Assembly (NCBI RefSeq): GCF_004193775.1
Contig: NC_041004.1
Span: 31,272,411 to 31,336,410 of the forward strand
DNA length: 64,000 bases
Direction of reading: 5' to 3'
Origin: Glycine soja
Lineage: Eukaryota; Streptophyta; Magnoliopsida; Fabales; Fabaceae
Numbering within the stretch: position 1 is the first letter of the stretch; every line of letters begins with the position of its first letter. The translations under genes were made by a program, and so were the position numbers. The notes beneath the pieces were generated by a model. The model was given only the letters and a program-made list of their open reading frames with translations. It made no database searches and was not told the DNA's origin. Shown in pieces: positions 33,691-46,206 of the stretch.

Positions 33691-34382
33691 GGACAACCGA
33701 GAATTTTTTATGTTTCTTTTAATGTCACATGCTTTATGACTTGCTATTTTTTTAAACGCCTTTTTCATGGTTGTCACTGAATTGCTACACAACGACCTTT
33801 CCATGAACCACAACCAATGACACGAAGTTCTCTGCTCGAACAACGTGGTAGTTGATTAATAATTATGGTTATTAAATTGTAGCTATAGACTTATAAGCAC
33901 ATTATGAAATAATTATGCAATTTCTCTGGTTAAAAAAACTAGTCAATTTCTTATAGAATGTGTGTATCTTATCTTATTCCAGTTTGTTAATTCAGTTTTT
34001 CTTTTGATTTTGGATACCATGTAACCTAACTCAGTCATATAAATTAGATATTTTTTTCTTCCAAATCATGTTAGATGTTAGTTTATATATTAGTTTTTTC
34101 TAGTTTTTATGTTGGCTAGCAACCGCTGAAACTGGGAGGTAATGAATGTGCTGGAAAATTTTTAGTTGCCATTCAAATAGCCACGATATTGCCGCTATAA
34201 GTATTTAACTTTTGCTGACAATAAAACAAGCTTTTACCAGCACTTATCGCAAATGTCAGTATTATCTTTACCAACCCCAGGTACACTGGTTGAAACTAAA
34301 TAGCCAGTAAATATATTAGTGGTTATTTTCCCTGCCAGAAGGCAAAAGAATTGCCATTAAAAACCGTACTTTTTGTGTAGTG
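33691..34382. mobile_element. Possible right end of a different CACTA-like element
   Basis: The segment ends TACTTTTTGTGTAGTG at 34,382, which in reverse is CACTACACAAAAA, a typical CACTA terminus. Internal GCCATT and TAGCCAGTAA-type repeats differ from those of the two other CACTA ends. No left end was found, so the start is nominal. Confidence 0.4.
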
Positions 34383-34586
34383 GGAACATGAAGAGGAAAG
34401 AAATTGGTTGAGATTTAAGGAAAGGAAGAGAAATTTTATTGCTGAACGAATTGGTTGAAGAAAGAAATTGTTATAATGGTTGGAAATAGAGGACACTAAC
34501 TTTTGGTCAAATATTTATGTTGGAGGATTAAATTTGAAAAACATATTTACCATATTATTTCACATCACAACAGGTGTACTTACTAA

Positions 34587-35697
34587 AATCTGGAGTTGTC
34601 CTACATTAGGATGAACGTGGCTAAGGTAGGCTCCATAATCTCGCATGTCAGACTAAGAATATCTTTTGTTAAGAGGACAAGAGGGGGGACATGCCAAACA
34701 AAGGACTCTGATGCTCAAGTACATGAGTTAGGTAAGAACTGATTGATGAAAAGGGTGAGATAGAACCTGGTACTTATAGAGTGGAGTGGGAGCTACGGGT
34801 CTTTGTTTGTAAGGGCTATTACAGTGGTGTAACAACCCTTGCAGATAATTACTAGCTTGTAGGTAATAGCTAGTAGATAATTGTAGCTTATAGATAATTG
34901 AATACCTGCCACATGATAAGGAGGTTGCAACTTATTCAAATAATGAAGTGGTTAGAGATAACCTATCGATTTGGGAGCCCGGCTACTAAGGGTGAGACAT
35001 CCGTGCTCCTATGCCAGGGATGACGCATGTATTGGATTGCCGTGTAGGATGACATGTGTAACTTGTGGACCCTAGACAGTACTTGTATTGTCCAGGACCC
35101 ACAAAATACACGTGACATCCTACATGGCACTCTAAGACACGTGTCCACCCTGCTACAAGAGTGCAGACGCTCGACCCTTAGCAGGCAGGCTCCCCAATTA
35201 GCAGGTTATCTCTAACCTATTGATATTCAAATATATTTGAATATCTTTATCTATTGGCAGGTAATTAATTATCTACAAAGTCACACATTATCTATAAGGT
35301 ACGATTATCTTCTAATTTTTATCTATAAGCTACAGTTTATCTTTAGCATTATCTACAAGCTCTTGGCTATTATCTACAAGTCGGGAATTATCTACAAAGG
35401 CTATAACAGCCCTTACCAAAAAGGACCCGCAATTACACTCCACTCCTATAAATATCAGGTTCCATCAAACCCTCTACACACATTCGCTCATACTCGAGCT
35501 TACGAATACTTGCTATCACACTCATATACTTGCTTATTTCTACTAACTCATATTCTTACTTGAGCGTCAAAGTCCTTTATTTTGCAGGTCCCTTCTCCTG
35601 TCCTCTCAACAAGGGCTACCCTCAAAGTTGACATGCGAAGTCCTAGAGCCCACTTTGGCCATGTCCACCCTGACATGTCATAGCTCCAGATTTTCAT
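34587..35697. repeat. 1.1-kb palindromic foldback element
   Basis: Starts AAAATCTGGAG and ends CTCCAGATTTT. The two halves pair along their length around a centre near 35,080 (GTACTTGTATTGTCC region). For example TTAGAGATAACCT at about 34,953 pairs with AGGTTATCTCTAA at about 35,203, and TGTAGGATGACATGTGTA at about 35,043 pairs with its counterpart at about 35,110-35,127. The right half is about 120 bases longer because of extra copies of the TATCTACAAG / TTATCTATAAG short repeat (35,265-35,400). No coding sequence. It could be a foldback transposon or two LTR fragments head to head. Confidence 0.8.
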
Positions 35698-36240
35698 AAG
35701 AACAATACTTAAGGCCCCCAAGCTCTAAGCCAGCTTGTGGGCAAAAGAGATTGTCTGATGTCGAGGGTAGAAGCCTTGACAAGTGGGAGGGTTGCAAGTT
35801 CATTGTGCCCCCAAGCATGGACAAGTGTCATCCGGTGTCTAGAGTGGTAACTTCCACAAATGCAACAGTTGCAGGTCTGTCAAGCCCCCCAGCCTGGACA
35901 GGTGTTGTTTGGGTTGCTGCTGTATAGTTGTCCAAGGAGGACATTGATGCAATCCTACCCCCAAGGGCATTGGATAGAAGACTTCAAAAAGATTGGGCCA
36001 GAGATGCAAGAGAAGACCCTAGGGTTCTCATGAGCCTTAGGGTAGATTTCGGACCCATGGGCTAAATATGAGCCCACTTATCTTTGTACATATTAGATTA
36101 AGGTTTTATTATTTTTGGGCCTTGTATTTAGGGCTTCATAGTGTAGGGAGGGTACCCTAGTAATGTAGGATTTTTTAACCCTTGTATTTTAGTTCACATA
36201 GACTAGTTTTTGTATAGGGTAATTTTATAATTTCACATAC
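35698..36240 (+). repeat. Gypsy-type retroelement fragment
   Basis: A higher-GC segment with CCCCCAAG-type blocks, then GGGCTAAATATGAGCCCACT and TTAGATTAAGGTTTTATTAT. I associate this sequence with the 3' part and LTR of an abundant soybean Gypsy family, but no borders or coding domains are visible. Confidence 0.35.
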
Positions 36241-37425
36241 ATTAAATAATATTATATCTGTATATTTATAATTAGGAATATGATTGTAAACGTGTTGAAA
36301 TCATAGAATTCAACCATTAGTATTAGAAGTTTATAATACTACCAATTTTTGGTGGATTGAATTGTATTACTTAACTCCTCAAATACCGATAACGCCTCAT
36401 ATCAAAATTGGCTATTGGTTCAAAAGGTTATCGTGTATGTATTCATTCTTACCTTTTATGGATTCATGTCTCTTTACTTTAATGCATCATGCTAAACCCT
36501 TTACTTTTTCCAATCCCCATTTCTTCTTGAAACTTTTACTTTTCCAATCTCTATTTCTGTTTACTATTGAAATTACTATCGAAGTATAATATTTATCGAA
36601 ATTCACTTTTTAATCTAAAACACTATCATAAAATATACTTACAAATTATCTTACAAACCGTTATATGATACCACTATAATTATCTATGGATATCTTTATC
36701 GAAATTATTATTATTATATGTATTAAGTATTAAACAATTCTTTGATAAGTTAAAAACTATGAACTTGCTTGTTTGATTGAAAAGAACTTACAATCGAGAA
36801 TGAATTTTATGTCTCATCTTTAAACATTTATTTGTTAATAGAATCATTCAGTGAAAATTACTCAGTTTGTTATAAAAATATATTCCTTTTGAGGAGTAAG
36901 TGTGATTTTCATGATTAGCAGTTATATATGATGATTTGGGACAGGTTTGAGCATATACGGGAAAAATAAAAGGTTTTGGGAGAGAGAGAAGGGAAAATGA
37001 ATTTGAGAGAAAGAGAAAACATAAAGGTATATCGTCAATCTGAAAACTAACCTAATATATTTGTATCTATAGTTAGGGTACTATCAGCTTATTATTTACT
37101 TTATTTTTTATTTTAATTATTTTATAAGCATGAACTCTATTTTATTTCCTATCAAATGAATAAATAAAATGTCTTTTTTTAATTTCCTTCAAACCGTTAT
37201 TTTAATTAATAAAGTTACTTCTTCTTATTTATTTAATCATAAAAACCTCATAATTTTTATAAAACTCTATTCATTTTTAAATATAAAATAATTTTTAATT
37301 TATTTTACAAAAAATAGGGTGTTACATCAGAGATTGAAGAGGGATGCAATATTGGAGATGCAGCAAAAGAGCGGAATTAGACCTTGAGTCTTTGAAAGAA
37401 TAACTAAAGGTACACCCCTAGTTTC
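36241..37425. other. AT-rich intergenic DNA
   Basis: No gene, RNA or repeat border recognised. A GA-rich patch lies at about 36,979-37,022. Confidence 0.4.
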
Positions 37426-37559
37426 AAAAAGAAAATATATTGTCCAGGGTCCACAAAATTGATGTGGTTCTTACGAATTGTCAATCCATATGAAACTTAC
37501 GGATTGTCAATCTGTATAACTTATATGGATTATCAATTTGTATAACCTAAAAATATTTT

Positions 37560-38440
37560 AAAAAATTGAAAAAACAAATATTTTTATTGTTTTTTTATAA
37601 ATTTTGTTATATATTTTATAATATGTTTAATTAATCATTTGCTCCCTATAATTTGATAATTTGTATCTTTTAGTCCCTATACTTTAAAAGTGATATTTAT
37701 AGTCCTTATAATTTATATTTTAATTCTCTTTCAATCCTTTTTAGTTTAAAATTGATTTTTTAGCCCTTATAATTTTTATTTTAATTATCTTTTAGTCCTT
37801 ATAGTTTGAAAAAGGTCTTTTTAATCCTATACTTTATATTTTGATTCCCTTTTAGTCATATTAATCAAAATATGATTAATATTATAAATTAAAATTAACT
37901 ATAAAAATAGTAGCAAGTAATCTGTAACTAATTTATCACAAGATAATTTGAAATAAAAAAAATTGACAATTTATAAGTAAGTTGTAGCTAATTATTTTAC
38001 ATATTTTTTTGTAGCAAAGACTAAAAGGTAATAAAAAAAAAAAGAATTGATATTTTTTTCTATAGCAAGGACTGGATGAGTAATTAAACCTTTATAATAT
38101 TTGTGTATACATTATTACGTTAACTACTTTATGCAAGTAAAAATAATAATAATAAAATTGTGTCATATATTAGTTTATGCAAGTCTAAATTTTAACATAT
38201 ATGCTTATCAATTTCAATGTATTATATTATTAAATGCAGTAAAAAATAATAAAATTATGTGATAGTGTATGTTAAAAAAACATATTTATTGATATATCGA
38301 CATAGTTATGTAGTGTAGAAGACATAAAAAAAATTAACATGGAAGTTTTTTAAAATAAATAGATTTATTTATTAATAATTAGAATCATGTATGTTGTCAT
38401 TAGGGGTCATTAGTTTGTCATTGAATTTTTTTTAATGTTT
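37560..38440. other. AT-rich MULE flank with TTTTAGTCCYTATAATTT repeats
   Basis: Units with TTTAGTCCTTATAATTTATA and variants occur five times at about 37,675-37,850. No coding sequence. Confidence 0.5.
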
Positions 38441-38449
38441 TGTTAAGAT

Positions 38450-41400
38450 GGACAAAGATCAGCGGATATATGACATCATAATATCTGAAGAAGTTAATAT
38501 GAATGAAGAAAATGGATAGGAACCTGATGTGTTTGAAAATATTGATTGTCCTAATGTCTTCAATACTTCTCAGGTATTGATATGATTTTGTATTTTGTTA
38601 AAGTAAGTAAATGAATGTCCCTTGAATACTAAACATTATCCCTTTTATAGGTGTTTGCTACCCGTGATGATGTTTTGCATTGGGCTCACTTTGTTGCGTA
38701 TGATATTGGTTTTGTGGTGATGATTATGAGGTCAGACACAGATACTAGAAATAGAGGAAGGACCTCATGTTTTAATTGGTTGTGAAAGGAGTGGGAAATA
38801 TAGGGCATACAGGAAAGATTTAGTACGAATGGTTACTAGCAGTAAAAAATGTAGGTGTCCCTTTAAGCTGCGAGTGAAGCCAGTGTTAGGAGGTGAAAGT
38901 TGGATGGTGAAGTTAATATGTGAGAGTCATAATCATGCATTGGCTAAGTCATTAGTTGGACATCCATATGCAGGTCGACTGACTAAGGATGAGAAGATTA
39001 TTATTGGTGATATAACAAAGTCAATGGTCAAACCAAAACATATTCTTCTAACATTGAAGGAGTACAATGTCAACATTTCTACAACAATGAAGCAAGTATG
39101 TAATGCAAGATATGCATAGCGTTCTTCTATAAGAGGCAGTAATACTGAAATGTAACAACTAATGTTGAACGGGATCAGTATATTCATTAGCATAGACTGA
39201 AGGATGAAGATGTTGTACGTGATATATTTTTGGAGTCATCCTGATGCATTGAAATTAACCAAAGCATGCAATTTGGTATTTCTCATAGATAGTACCTACA
39301 AAACAAATAGATACAGACTTTCGTTACTTGACATTGTTGGTGTGACATCAATTGAGATGACATTTTTAGCTACATTTGCCTATTTGGAGGGAGAACGTCT
39401 AAAAAAATGTTGTTTGGGCTCTGGAATGGTTTCAAGGTATTTTTCTAAGACGTGATCCAATCCCTAGAGTTATTATTACCAATAGAGATTTAGGATTGAT
39501 GAATGCAATGAAAATTGTTTTACCTGAGTCAACCAATTTGTTGTGTCGGTTTCATATTGATAAGAATGTGAAGGCAAAATGTAAAACCCTTGTGGGTCAA
39601 AAAAATGCATGGGATTATGTCATGGAAGCATGGGAGAGTTTGGTGGATTTTCCTTCTAAGTAAGAGTTCGATGGTTGCCTTATGAAGTTTGAAATTGCTT
39701 GCTCCCCATGGCCAATGTTTGTTGACTATGTAAAGCAAACATGGTTGATTCCCCATAAAGAAAGACTTGTTAAAGCCTAGATTAATAAGGTGATGCATCT
39801 AGGAAACACAACAACTGACAGGTATGAAAATTGTAAATATATATTGATGTTATGGTTTAGGGTCTATTGGATAAAAATAATTGTTTTTGTTTACTTGTTT
39901 GTGTTTTTCAAATGCAGGGTTGAGTTTGCACATTGGTCCTTAAAGAGACTACTACAGAATAACATTGGAGACCTATGTAGTATTTGGGAAGCCATGAACA
40001 ACATGATCACTCTGCAACACACTGAAATTAAGCATCTTTTGAGACAAGTACACATGTGGTTGGACATGTTCTTAAAGTTACCTTATACAAAAAACTACTT
40101 GGCATGGTATCAAGGTATGCGTTAAACCAGATTGTTGTTGAATTTGAGTGTGTAAATTATGCTAGCATTGAAAGTTTTTGTTGTGGAGGTATAATGAGAA
40201 CTACTCACGATCTTCCATATACATGTGAGCTAGCTAGATATGTTGTTGGGGGAGGCTAAGTTTTTCATACCAAGGTTTTATTTGAGTATGAAGTCAACAT
40301 AACCGAAGAGATGGAAGCCATATCCAAGCGGTTTGAAGAGCTTGATGTATGTGGCAAAGTGACTATAGAGAGTAAACTTTGGGAAATTGCCTACCCTGAT
40401 CTAAATTCTATGTGTGCTCCTCCTAAAATGGTGAAAACAAAAGGTGCTCAAAAGAAACAAATGACCAAACATCCAAGATCAACAAAGTGTGACTGTCTTA
40501 CTAGAAGTATGTGGATGCATTACATTCTATGCAATTTCATCCAGACGAGTTGCATCATTATTTGAACAACTGAAACCAAAGAGGAAGATGCCCATGTTGG
40601 ATCAATTTCATCCATGCATTCATGATTTCATTGAAAATATTGTTGATGTGAAAGCTTATGGTAATTGTGGATATCGTACAATTGTTGGCTTATTAGGTAT
40701 GGGTGAAGATTCATGATTTTTGGTTCATAACCATTTACTGAAAGAACTTGCAAAATGGTCTGATGAGTATATGCACATGCTTGGTGGCATAGACAGATAT
40801 GAGGAGTTAAAACGGTCGCTACTTGCTGATGGATTATCCATGGTATATAAGTTTTCAGTTACGTTTTCATGGATTAATTTTCTGTAAATAATACTAATTA
40901 ATATTGTTACGTGCAGGTTTCTAGGGATAAGTGGAATAATGTAACCGACATGGGTTATGTGATTCCATCAAGGCATAATGTCATCCTTGTTTCTCTTTCT
41001 CTCCAACAAAGCATGGTGTTTTTTCCTCTTAGAAGTCAACTACCGAGAGATAGTTATGTACATCGCGTTATATGTGTTGGTTATGTGTATAGCAATCATT
41101 TTGTTCAAGTAAAACAATGATAATCCTATTTGTTAATTATTTTAATTATAAAATGTGTTGTGAACATTTGAATGTGTATGTGCCTATGTAATAGGTATTT
41201 CTAAGAGATGTTTGTCCATTGTCGCTAACAACTATGTTATGGTCAACACATTGTCATTATCATGCAAAACAGTGGCCTACTCCTTATATTAGTAGAATGC
41301 ATTAGTATACCAATTTGATGAGGTTGATCAAACAGAGTTCATTTAGGAGAAGATTGAACCTTTTGTTATTGTTTAGACAATGTTTGTAACTTACATAGTT
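38450..41400 (+). pseudogene. MULE transposase fused to an OTU-type protease domain
   Basis: Frames in order on the plus strand: an N-terminal exon from about 38,450 with a GTATTG donor at about 38,577, then the next exon after TTTTATAG at 38,650. A WRKY-GCM1-type zinc-binding segment with CRCPFKLRV...CESHNH lies at 38,829-39,000. The MULE transposase core is at 39,204-40,130, with LVFLIDSTYKTNRYRLSLLD and FLATFAYLEGER, later LLCRFHIDKNVKAKCKTLVG. A C-terminal domain at 40,590-41,400 resembles OTU cysteine proteases: FIENIVDVKAYGNCGYRTIV. The catalytic Cys of GNCGYR is kept, but the residue before Gly is Tyr where OTU motifs have Asp. Multiple stops and frameshifts (38,510, 38,750, 39,118, 39,660, 40,258) kill the gene. 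Confidence 0.85.
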
Positions 41401-41551
41401 GTCACAACATGGATAACGCATGCAATATGGTAATTAACGTGTCTTTCAATTGACATTCATATAATTACTTCTTTTACGTATCCATCAACTATTCAAATAT
41501 TCAGAGGTGAAAAAATGCAGCTTTACCAAACATAAAAGGAAGAAATATTTG

Positions 41552-41823
41552 TAGGGTTTATGGTTTACGTGATTTAGGGTTTATGGTTTATGGTTTAGTT
41601 GTTAGAGTTTATGGTTAAGTTATTTTATGGTATACATGTGACTTAGTGTTTAGGGTTTAGTATTTAGGGCTTAGTTAGGCTAGGGTTGAGGGTTTATGGT
41701 TTAGGTTGTACTTAGGTTAGGGGAAGGGTTTAGGGTTTATTGTCTTGGGTTTAGTCTTTAGTGTTTATGGCTTAGGGTTTACATTGCATGTTTTAGTGGT
41801 CATGACTTAGGGTTTAGGGTTTA
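41552..41823. repeat. Degenerate telomere-like TTTAGGG tract
   Basis: About 270 bases are made of TTTAGGG and one-step variants (TTTATGG, TTTAGTG, TTAGGGC). Exact TTTAGGG occurs many times but rarely as direct neighbours. It lies between the two convergent MULE genes. An internal position and high decay argue against a functional telomere. Confidence 0.85.
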
Positions 41824-42269
41824 ACGTAATCTATTTAGCCTAAGAACTTAATAGTCAAATACTCCATAAACTCAAATTAAAACCATAGTGATAACATACG
41901 TAGTTTTTCAAATAATAGAAATATTAAAAACTGCTCAATCATATTGCATCCATATATCCTATACTACTTAATCAATCCTAACTATCTTCATGTGTCCTGT
42001 GTATCCCTCCTTTGTTTGGACCGAACATAAATATTATGTTGCTCAGTGACATCCCTGGCTAATCTTAGGTAGTGCTCAGGTAGTGCTCAGTCAAAGTGTA
42101 TGCTTCAATTCCAACAATGACCATCCTTATGTTGATCACGTGTTCCAAACTTTCTACTATCCTGGCAGGCGTCCTACGACATTGACAACAAAGTAAAAAA
42201 TAATTATTGGAAGCTTGACACAAAAAATCACTAATAGTGAATAGAAATAATGTTATACCACTGCATGTT

Positions 42270-44034
42270 GAGGCATCTCTACATTAACATCTACAAGTCA
42301 AGCAGTTTTGGCATAGTTGTTGCCTTGATGGGCTGCTAAGGAGGATCTAGTACAATAAATGCATCATCATGCACCATGGGTGGATGTCTAGGAGGCTCCC
42401 CAGGCTATATCGAACTCATGAAGAAGTGAGATATCCTATAGAACCACTCCATGGAGTCTGCTGCACACTGTCTAGGAGCACTACAAATTTGTCCAACCGA
42501 TGCAAGGTATTCTAAAAATTGGAGTCATTTATCGTCAATCTCCTCTATAGATAAGGATGGAGCAGCATAGTATGGAGGAATGGTCTACACATAACCAAAC
42601 TATTGCACTACCCTCTATGGTTGGTGTCTAACGATACATGAACCCCATTTGATATGTCCAGAAAATAATGAGATGAGCTCAAATTCTCTAAATGAACGGT
42701 GGTCACCATAAGGAATCCAGCACACAACATATGGCGTCAATCTATCCAAGCGCTTATGATACGTTGATACTAGTAATGCCTTCCCAAACTTCCATCGACA
42801 AGCACGTGGTTTCCTCTCATGATAATCCTCATCAGCAAAAATGGAAGCAATTGTAGGGAAATGCTTATAGATCCAACACTGCACATATTTAAAAAAAACA
42901 AATAAATGTTATGATCAATAGTAAATATAAAGTATAAAATTAATAATTGGAGGTAAAATAAGTTATAATTACATGTAATAGAGTGATATATCCTGCAAGA
43001 TGTTTTGTCGTACACTTTGACGCATCATTCAAATTGTCATACATATGGACCAGTGTAGTCGCTCCCCATGAATAGCTTCCAGATTGGCTGAGGTCACAAA
43101 ATGTGTCCAAGAATACCACATTGATGTGTGTGGCACTCTTGTTAGCAAAGAGTGTGCAACCTACTAGATGCAATAAATATGCTCGAGCTACTATGGTCCA
43201 CTGTCTTACGTCACATTTGCTAGGATAAAAGTCTCGCAACCAGGCTAGGCAAACATATGCCCCTCTGCATTGAAATATCTCATTTTTTGCTTCTTTTGCA
43301 CTCACTTCAAGCAACTTCACTAACAACTCCACATGTTGGTCTACATCAAGAGCATTGAAGGTATGGAAGGCACCTGTAATGGGTAGATGTAATAAGGACG
43401 CCACATCACCGAGGGTTATAGTCACCTCTCCTATCTGTAGATGGAAACTACTAGTTCATTTGTGCCACCTCTCCACAAAAGCATATAAAAGTCCCTTGTC
43501 ACCAGTGTCCAACGAACATGTAATCAGAGAACTTAATCCAGTAGCAATCATTATGCCTTCAATCTTAGGTGCAAGCCTTCTGAATTTCTCTATCTTTCTC
43601 CCATGAGAGGCCAACTTCAAGTCAATACGTTCTTGAAAAAAAATTAAAATTAATTAGTTCAAGTAAAATGATTAATAGTTATTCAAATATTATATAATTC
43701 AACAAATAACTACCGCTCTTGCCCAAACTCTAGCTGCCACATGATCAACATATGACGTCAACACTAATGTATCATGGGGTCCACCTAGAAAACCCTTTAT
43801 ATCAGAACCAACATGATTCATAACTGGCTCTTGAGGCTACTCATGAACCTCGTTAGCTGGATTATCCACATGGTCAACATCCTCAGCAATAGCTGCAACT
43901 GACCGTTGTCTACGTGCAGATGTTGTTGGCCTTCAACGCTAAGGGGCTTCTTCCGCATCACCACTAACATGTCTCCCTAAGGCTCTTCCTAAAACTCTGC
44001 CTAAATCCCAACACAATCCTCTGGTTCTAACCAT
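42270..44034 (-). pseudogene. Plant mobile domain (PMD, MAIN-like) gene of the MULE
   Basis: The minus-strand ATG at 44,034 opens an Arg-rich N-terminus (MVRTRGL, later RRQRSVAAIAEDVDHVDN). After an intron near 43,635-43,715 the PMD fold follows: LSSLITCSLDTGDKGLLYAF, then VERWHK, VTITLGDVASLLHLPITGAF, AYLLHLVGCTLFANKSATH and GYITLLH up to 42,960. A second exon from about 42,884 has QCWIYKHFPTIASIFADEDY, RACRWKFGKALLVSTY and PYGDHRSFREFELIS and fades out near 42,270. Stops are present. PMD genes occur both as host genes (MAIN and MAIL1, silencing factors) and inside transposons, and this copy belongs to the second group by its context. Its role in the MULE is unknown. Confidence 0.82.
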
Positions 44035-45020
44035 AATCTACAAATTTAAATAGTAATAACAATTAATGTCATCATTCAAATAATAGTTGACTTTCATATA
44101 TCCGTTACAAAATTGTTGTCATTCTATTAATCAAAAACTAATTGACAAATTCACTAATAAATCTTCTAAAACCCTATTGTATTATACAATGTAGTATATT
44201 TTAACAAAGGTAATGAGAACATTTAAATTAAAATTAAATGATTAACGTAACAAACTAAAATATATCATGAAAATCAAACTAGAATTTAATTTAAAATATT
44301 TTATAAATTACTATTTAATAATTCATAAATACATATTTTATTATTTTTTAAGTAACTATTTTAATACTTTTATATAATATAGAAATTATTTTTTTAAATT
44401 TTTATACTTCACATCACTAATTCTAGTAAACTAAAATATATGATCAAAATCTAAGTACAATTTTCTTTTTTATTTCTAATAAATGACTACTTCATTATTT
44501 TACAAATAAGTATTTTATAGTTTTAAATATTTATAAATAAATGAAGAAATTATTTATTTTTATACTTCCAAACACTATTTATATAAATATTTAATACTAT
44601 TAATGTAATAATATATATACGAGTATATCAATAAAAAAATATTTGTCATATACAATATTACCTTTTCTTGTTTAACTAAATTCTACAATATACTGTTATA
44701 AAAAAATTGGAATTTTTGTTATTTAAAAATTTTATAAATAACTATTTTAAATATAAAAATTAATTAAATTATTTATTTTTTAAAAAATTAAATAACATTA
44801 AAATTTATACATTGGTTTTTAAATAAACAAAATTCATAAATAAATTATTTATTAAATTAATTAATTATTAAAAAACAACTTAAATAAATAGATATAATTA
44901 ATCAAATAAATAAAATTTTAAAATAAACCACAATAGTTATTTATAAAATAATAAAATAAGAAAAAAATTTAAAAAATTAATTCAAATAATAATTTATTAT
45001 GAAACAATAAAATAAAATAA
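44035..45020. other. Very AT-rich MULE flank
   Basis: Nearly pure A/T with many AAATAA and TTATTT runs. No gene is visible. Confidence 0.6.
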
Positions 45021-45330
45021 AATAAACAATTATATGGATTGAGAATCCGCATAAATCATATGGATTATATGGATTGTCAATTCGTTAGGATGCTACGGAT
45101 TTCCATTTTCTATCAACAGAGACAAAATAAACTCAAACGAGGGGACTCACAGCAACGGCGACATCGGGAGGCAGGATTGACAGCGCAGCGCGACGAGAGG
45201 GATGAATAGAGGGAACTGGCAGCAAAGCGCAAACGGAGGAACAACGAAGATTGAAACAACAGAAGCACAAGATAGATTGGGTGTAGGGAGGAGGAGACTT
45301 GTTTTAAAATTTTAAGTGAGGACAATTTTA

Positions 45331-46206
45331 TCACTTCACATGATTTGTTGGGTGCACAAGAATTTTACACGGTGCTGGAAGAAAATCCACATACACTTAA
45401 TTCATGCAACTCATATTTCTCACCAAATGCAAATGGCATTAATATAGGTGTGTTTTTCTCTTAAAGTTTGTGGTATTTATTACTATTAAAGGAAAATATT
45501 AATGATTGTATTGTTTTTACTTTAATTTTTTTTACTGAACTAATTTTTTTATCGTTCATTTTCTATTCTTTTTGTCTTTAATTGTCTTGAGTTAATTTAT
45601 TTGGACCTTTCATCTAAATTTATGAGTTCATGTAACCCACTTGTAATTGAGAACACTACTCTTTTACAACAACAACAAAACATGTACAAAAAAAATGAGC
45701 TCACTACTAAACTGAAACGAAAGCTTAATAAAAGCTACTTGATTTCCATGTGCGCGGCTTCGTATTTGAATTTAAAGAAATAAATTGTAATTTGAACTCA
45801 ATTTCAAAGGTATGGAGATTTTAAAACAAAAAAAAACAAAAAAAAAAACAACTAGAAGCAGGGATACCCCACCCATGTACAAAAAGCGAACCAGACTTAC
45901 ATATTTAAAGTGTTTTCAGTCAATTGCACGACACTACTCATACTAATATTGCAACCCAACGTGAATGCATGTTCTATACTAAAACAAAAGTTTATTAAGT
46001 TGGATTAATTGTATAATAATATATGATACACAAGATTAAAGAATGAAATTTTTAAATATCTTCGCCAAAATTATTGTTTCAGAATATAAATAAACGTGCA
46101 TAACACGGGTTACCAACTAATCCTTTACAATTTATACATAATAAATATTGAAAACGGTCTCACATAAATGCCTTTGGTGTTTGAAAACATTGGGCATATT
46201 TATAAA
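45331..46206. other. Gene-free AT-rich DNA
   Basis: No supported gene or repeat border. A-rich runs at about 45,825-45,850. Confidence 0.4.

Larger units (their letters stand above)
37426..45330. mobile_element. Degenerate MULE with transposase-OTU and PMD genes
   Basis: A transposase pseudogene on the plus strand (38,450-41,400) and a plant-mobile-domain pseudogene on the minus strand (44,034-42,270) converge. They are enclosed by inverted sequence: ACGAATTGTCAATCCATAT with TACGGATTGTCAAT at about 37,475-37,520 matches in reverse the stretch at about 45,030-45,095. The inner flanks are very AT-rich (37,560-38,440; 44,040-45,020). The outer ends and the 9-bp target duplication expected for a MULE could not be set. 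Confidence 0.65.

Noticed and set aside
35237..35563. 108-codon plus-strand frame rich in Tyr and Ile.
   Set aside because: Produced by the TATCTACAAG-type repeat in the right half of the foldback element.
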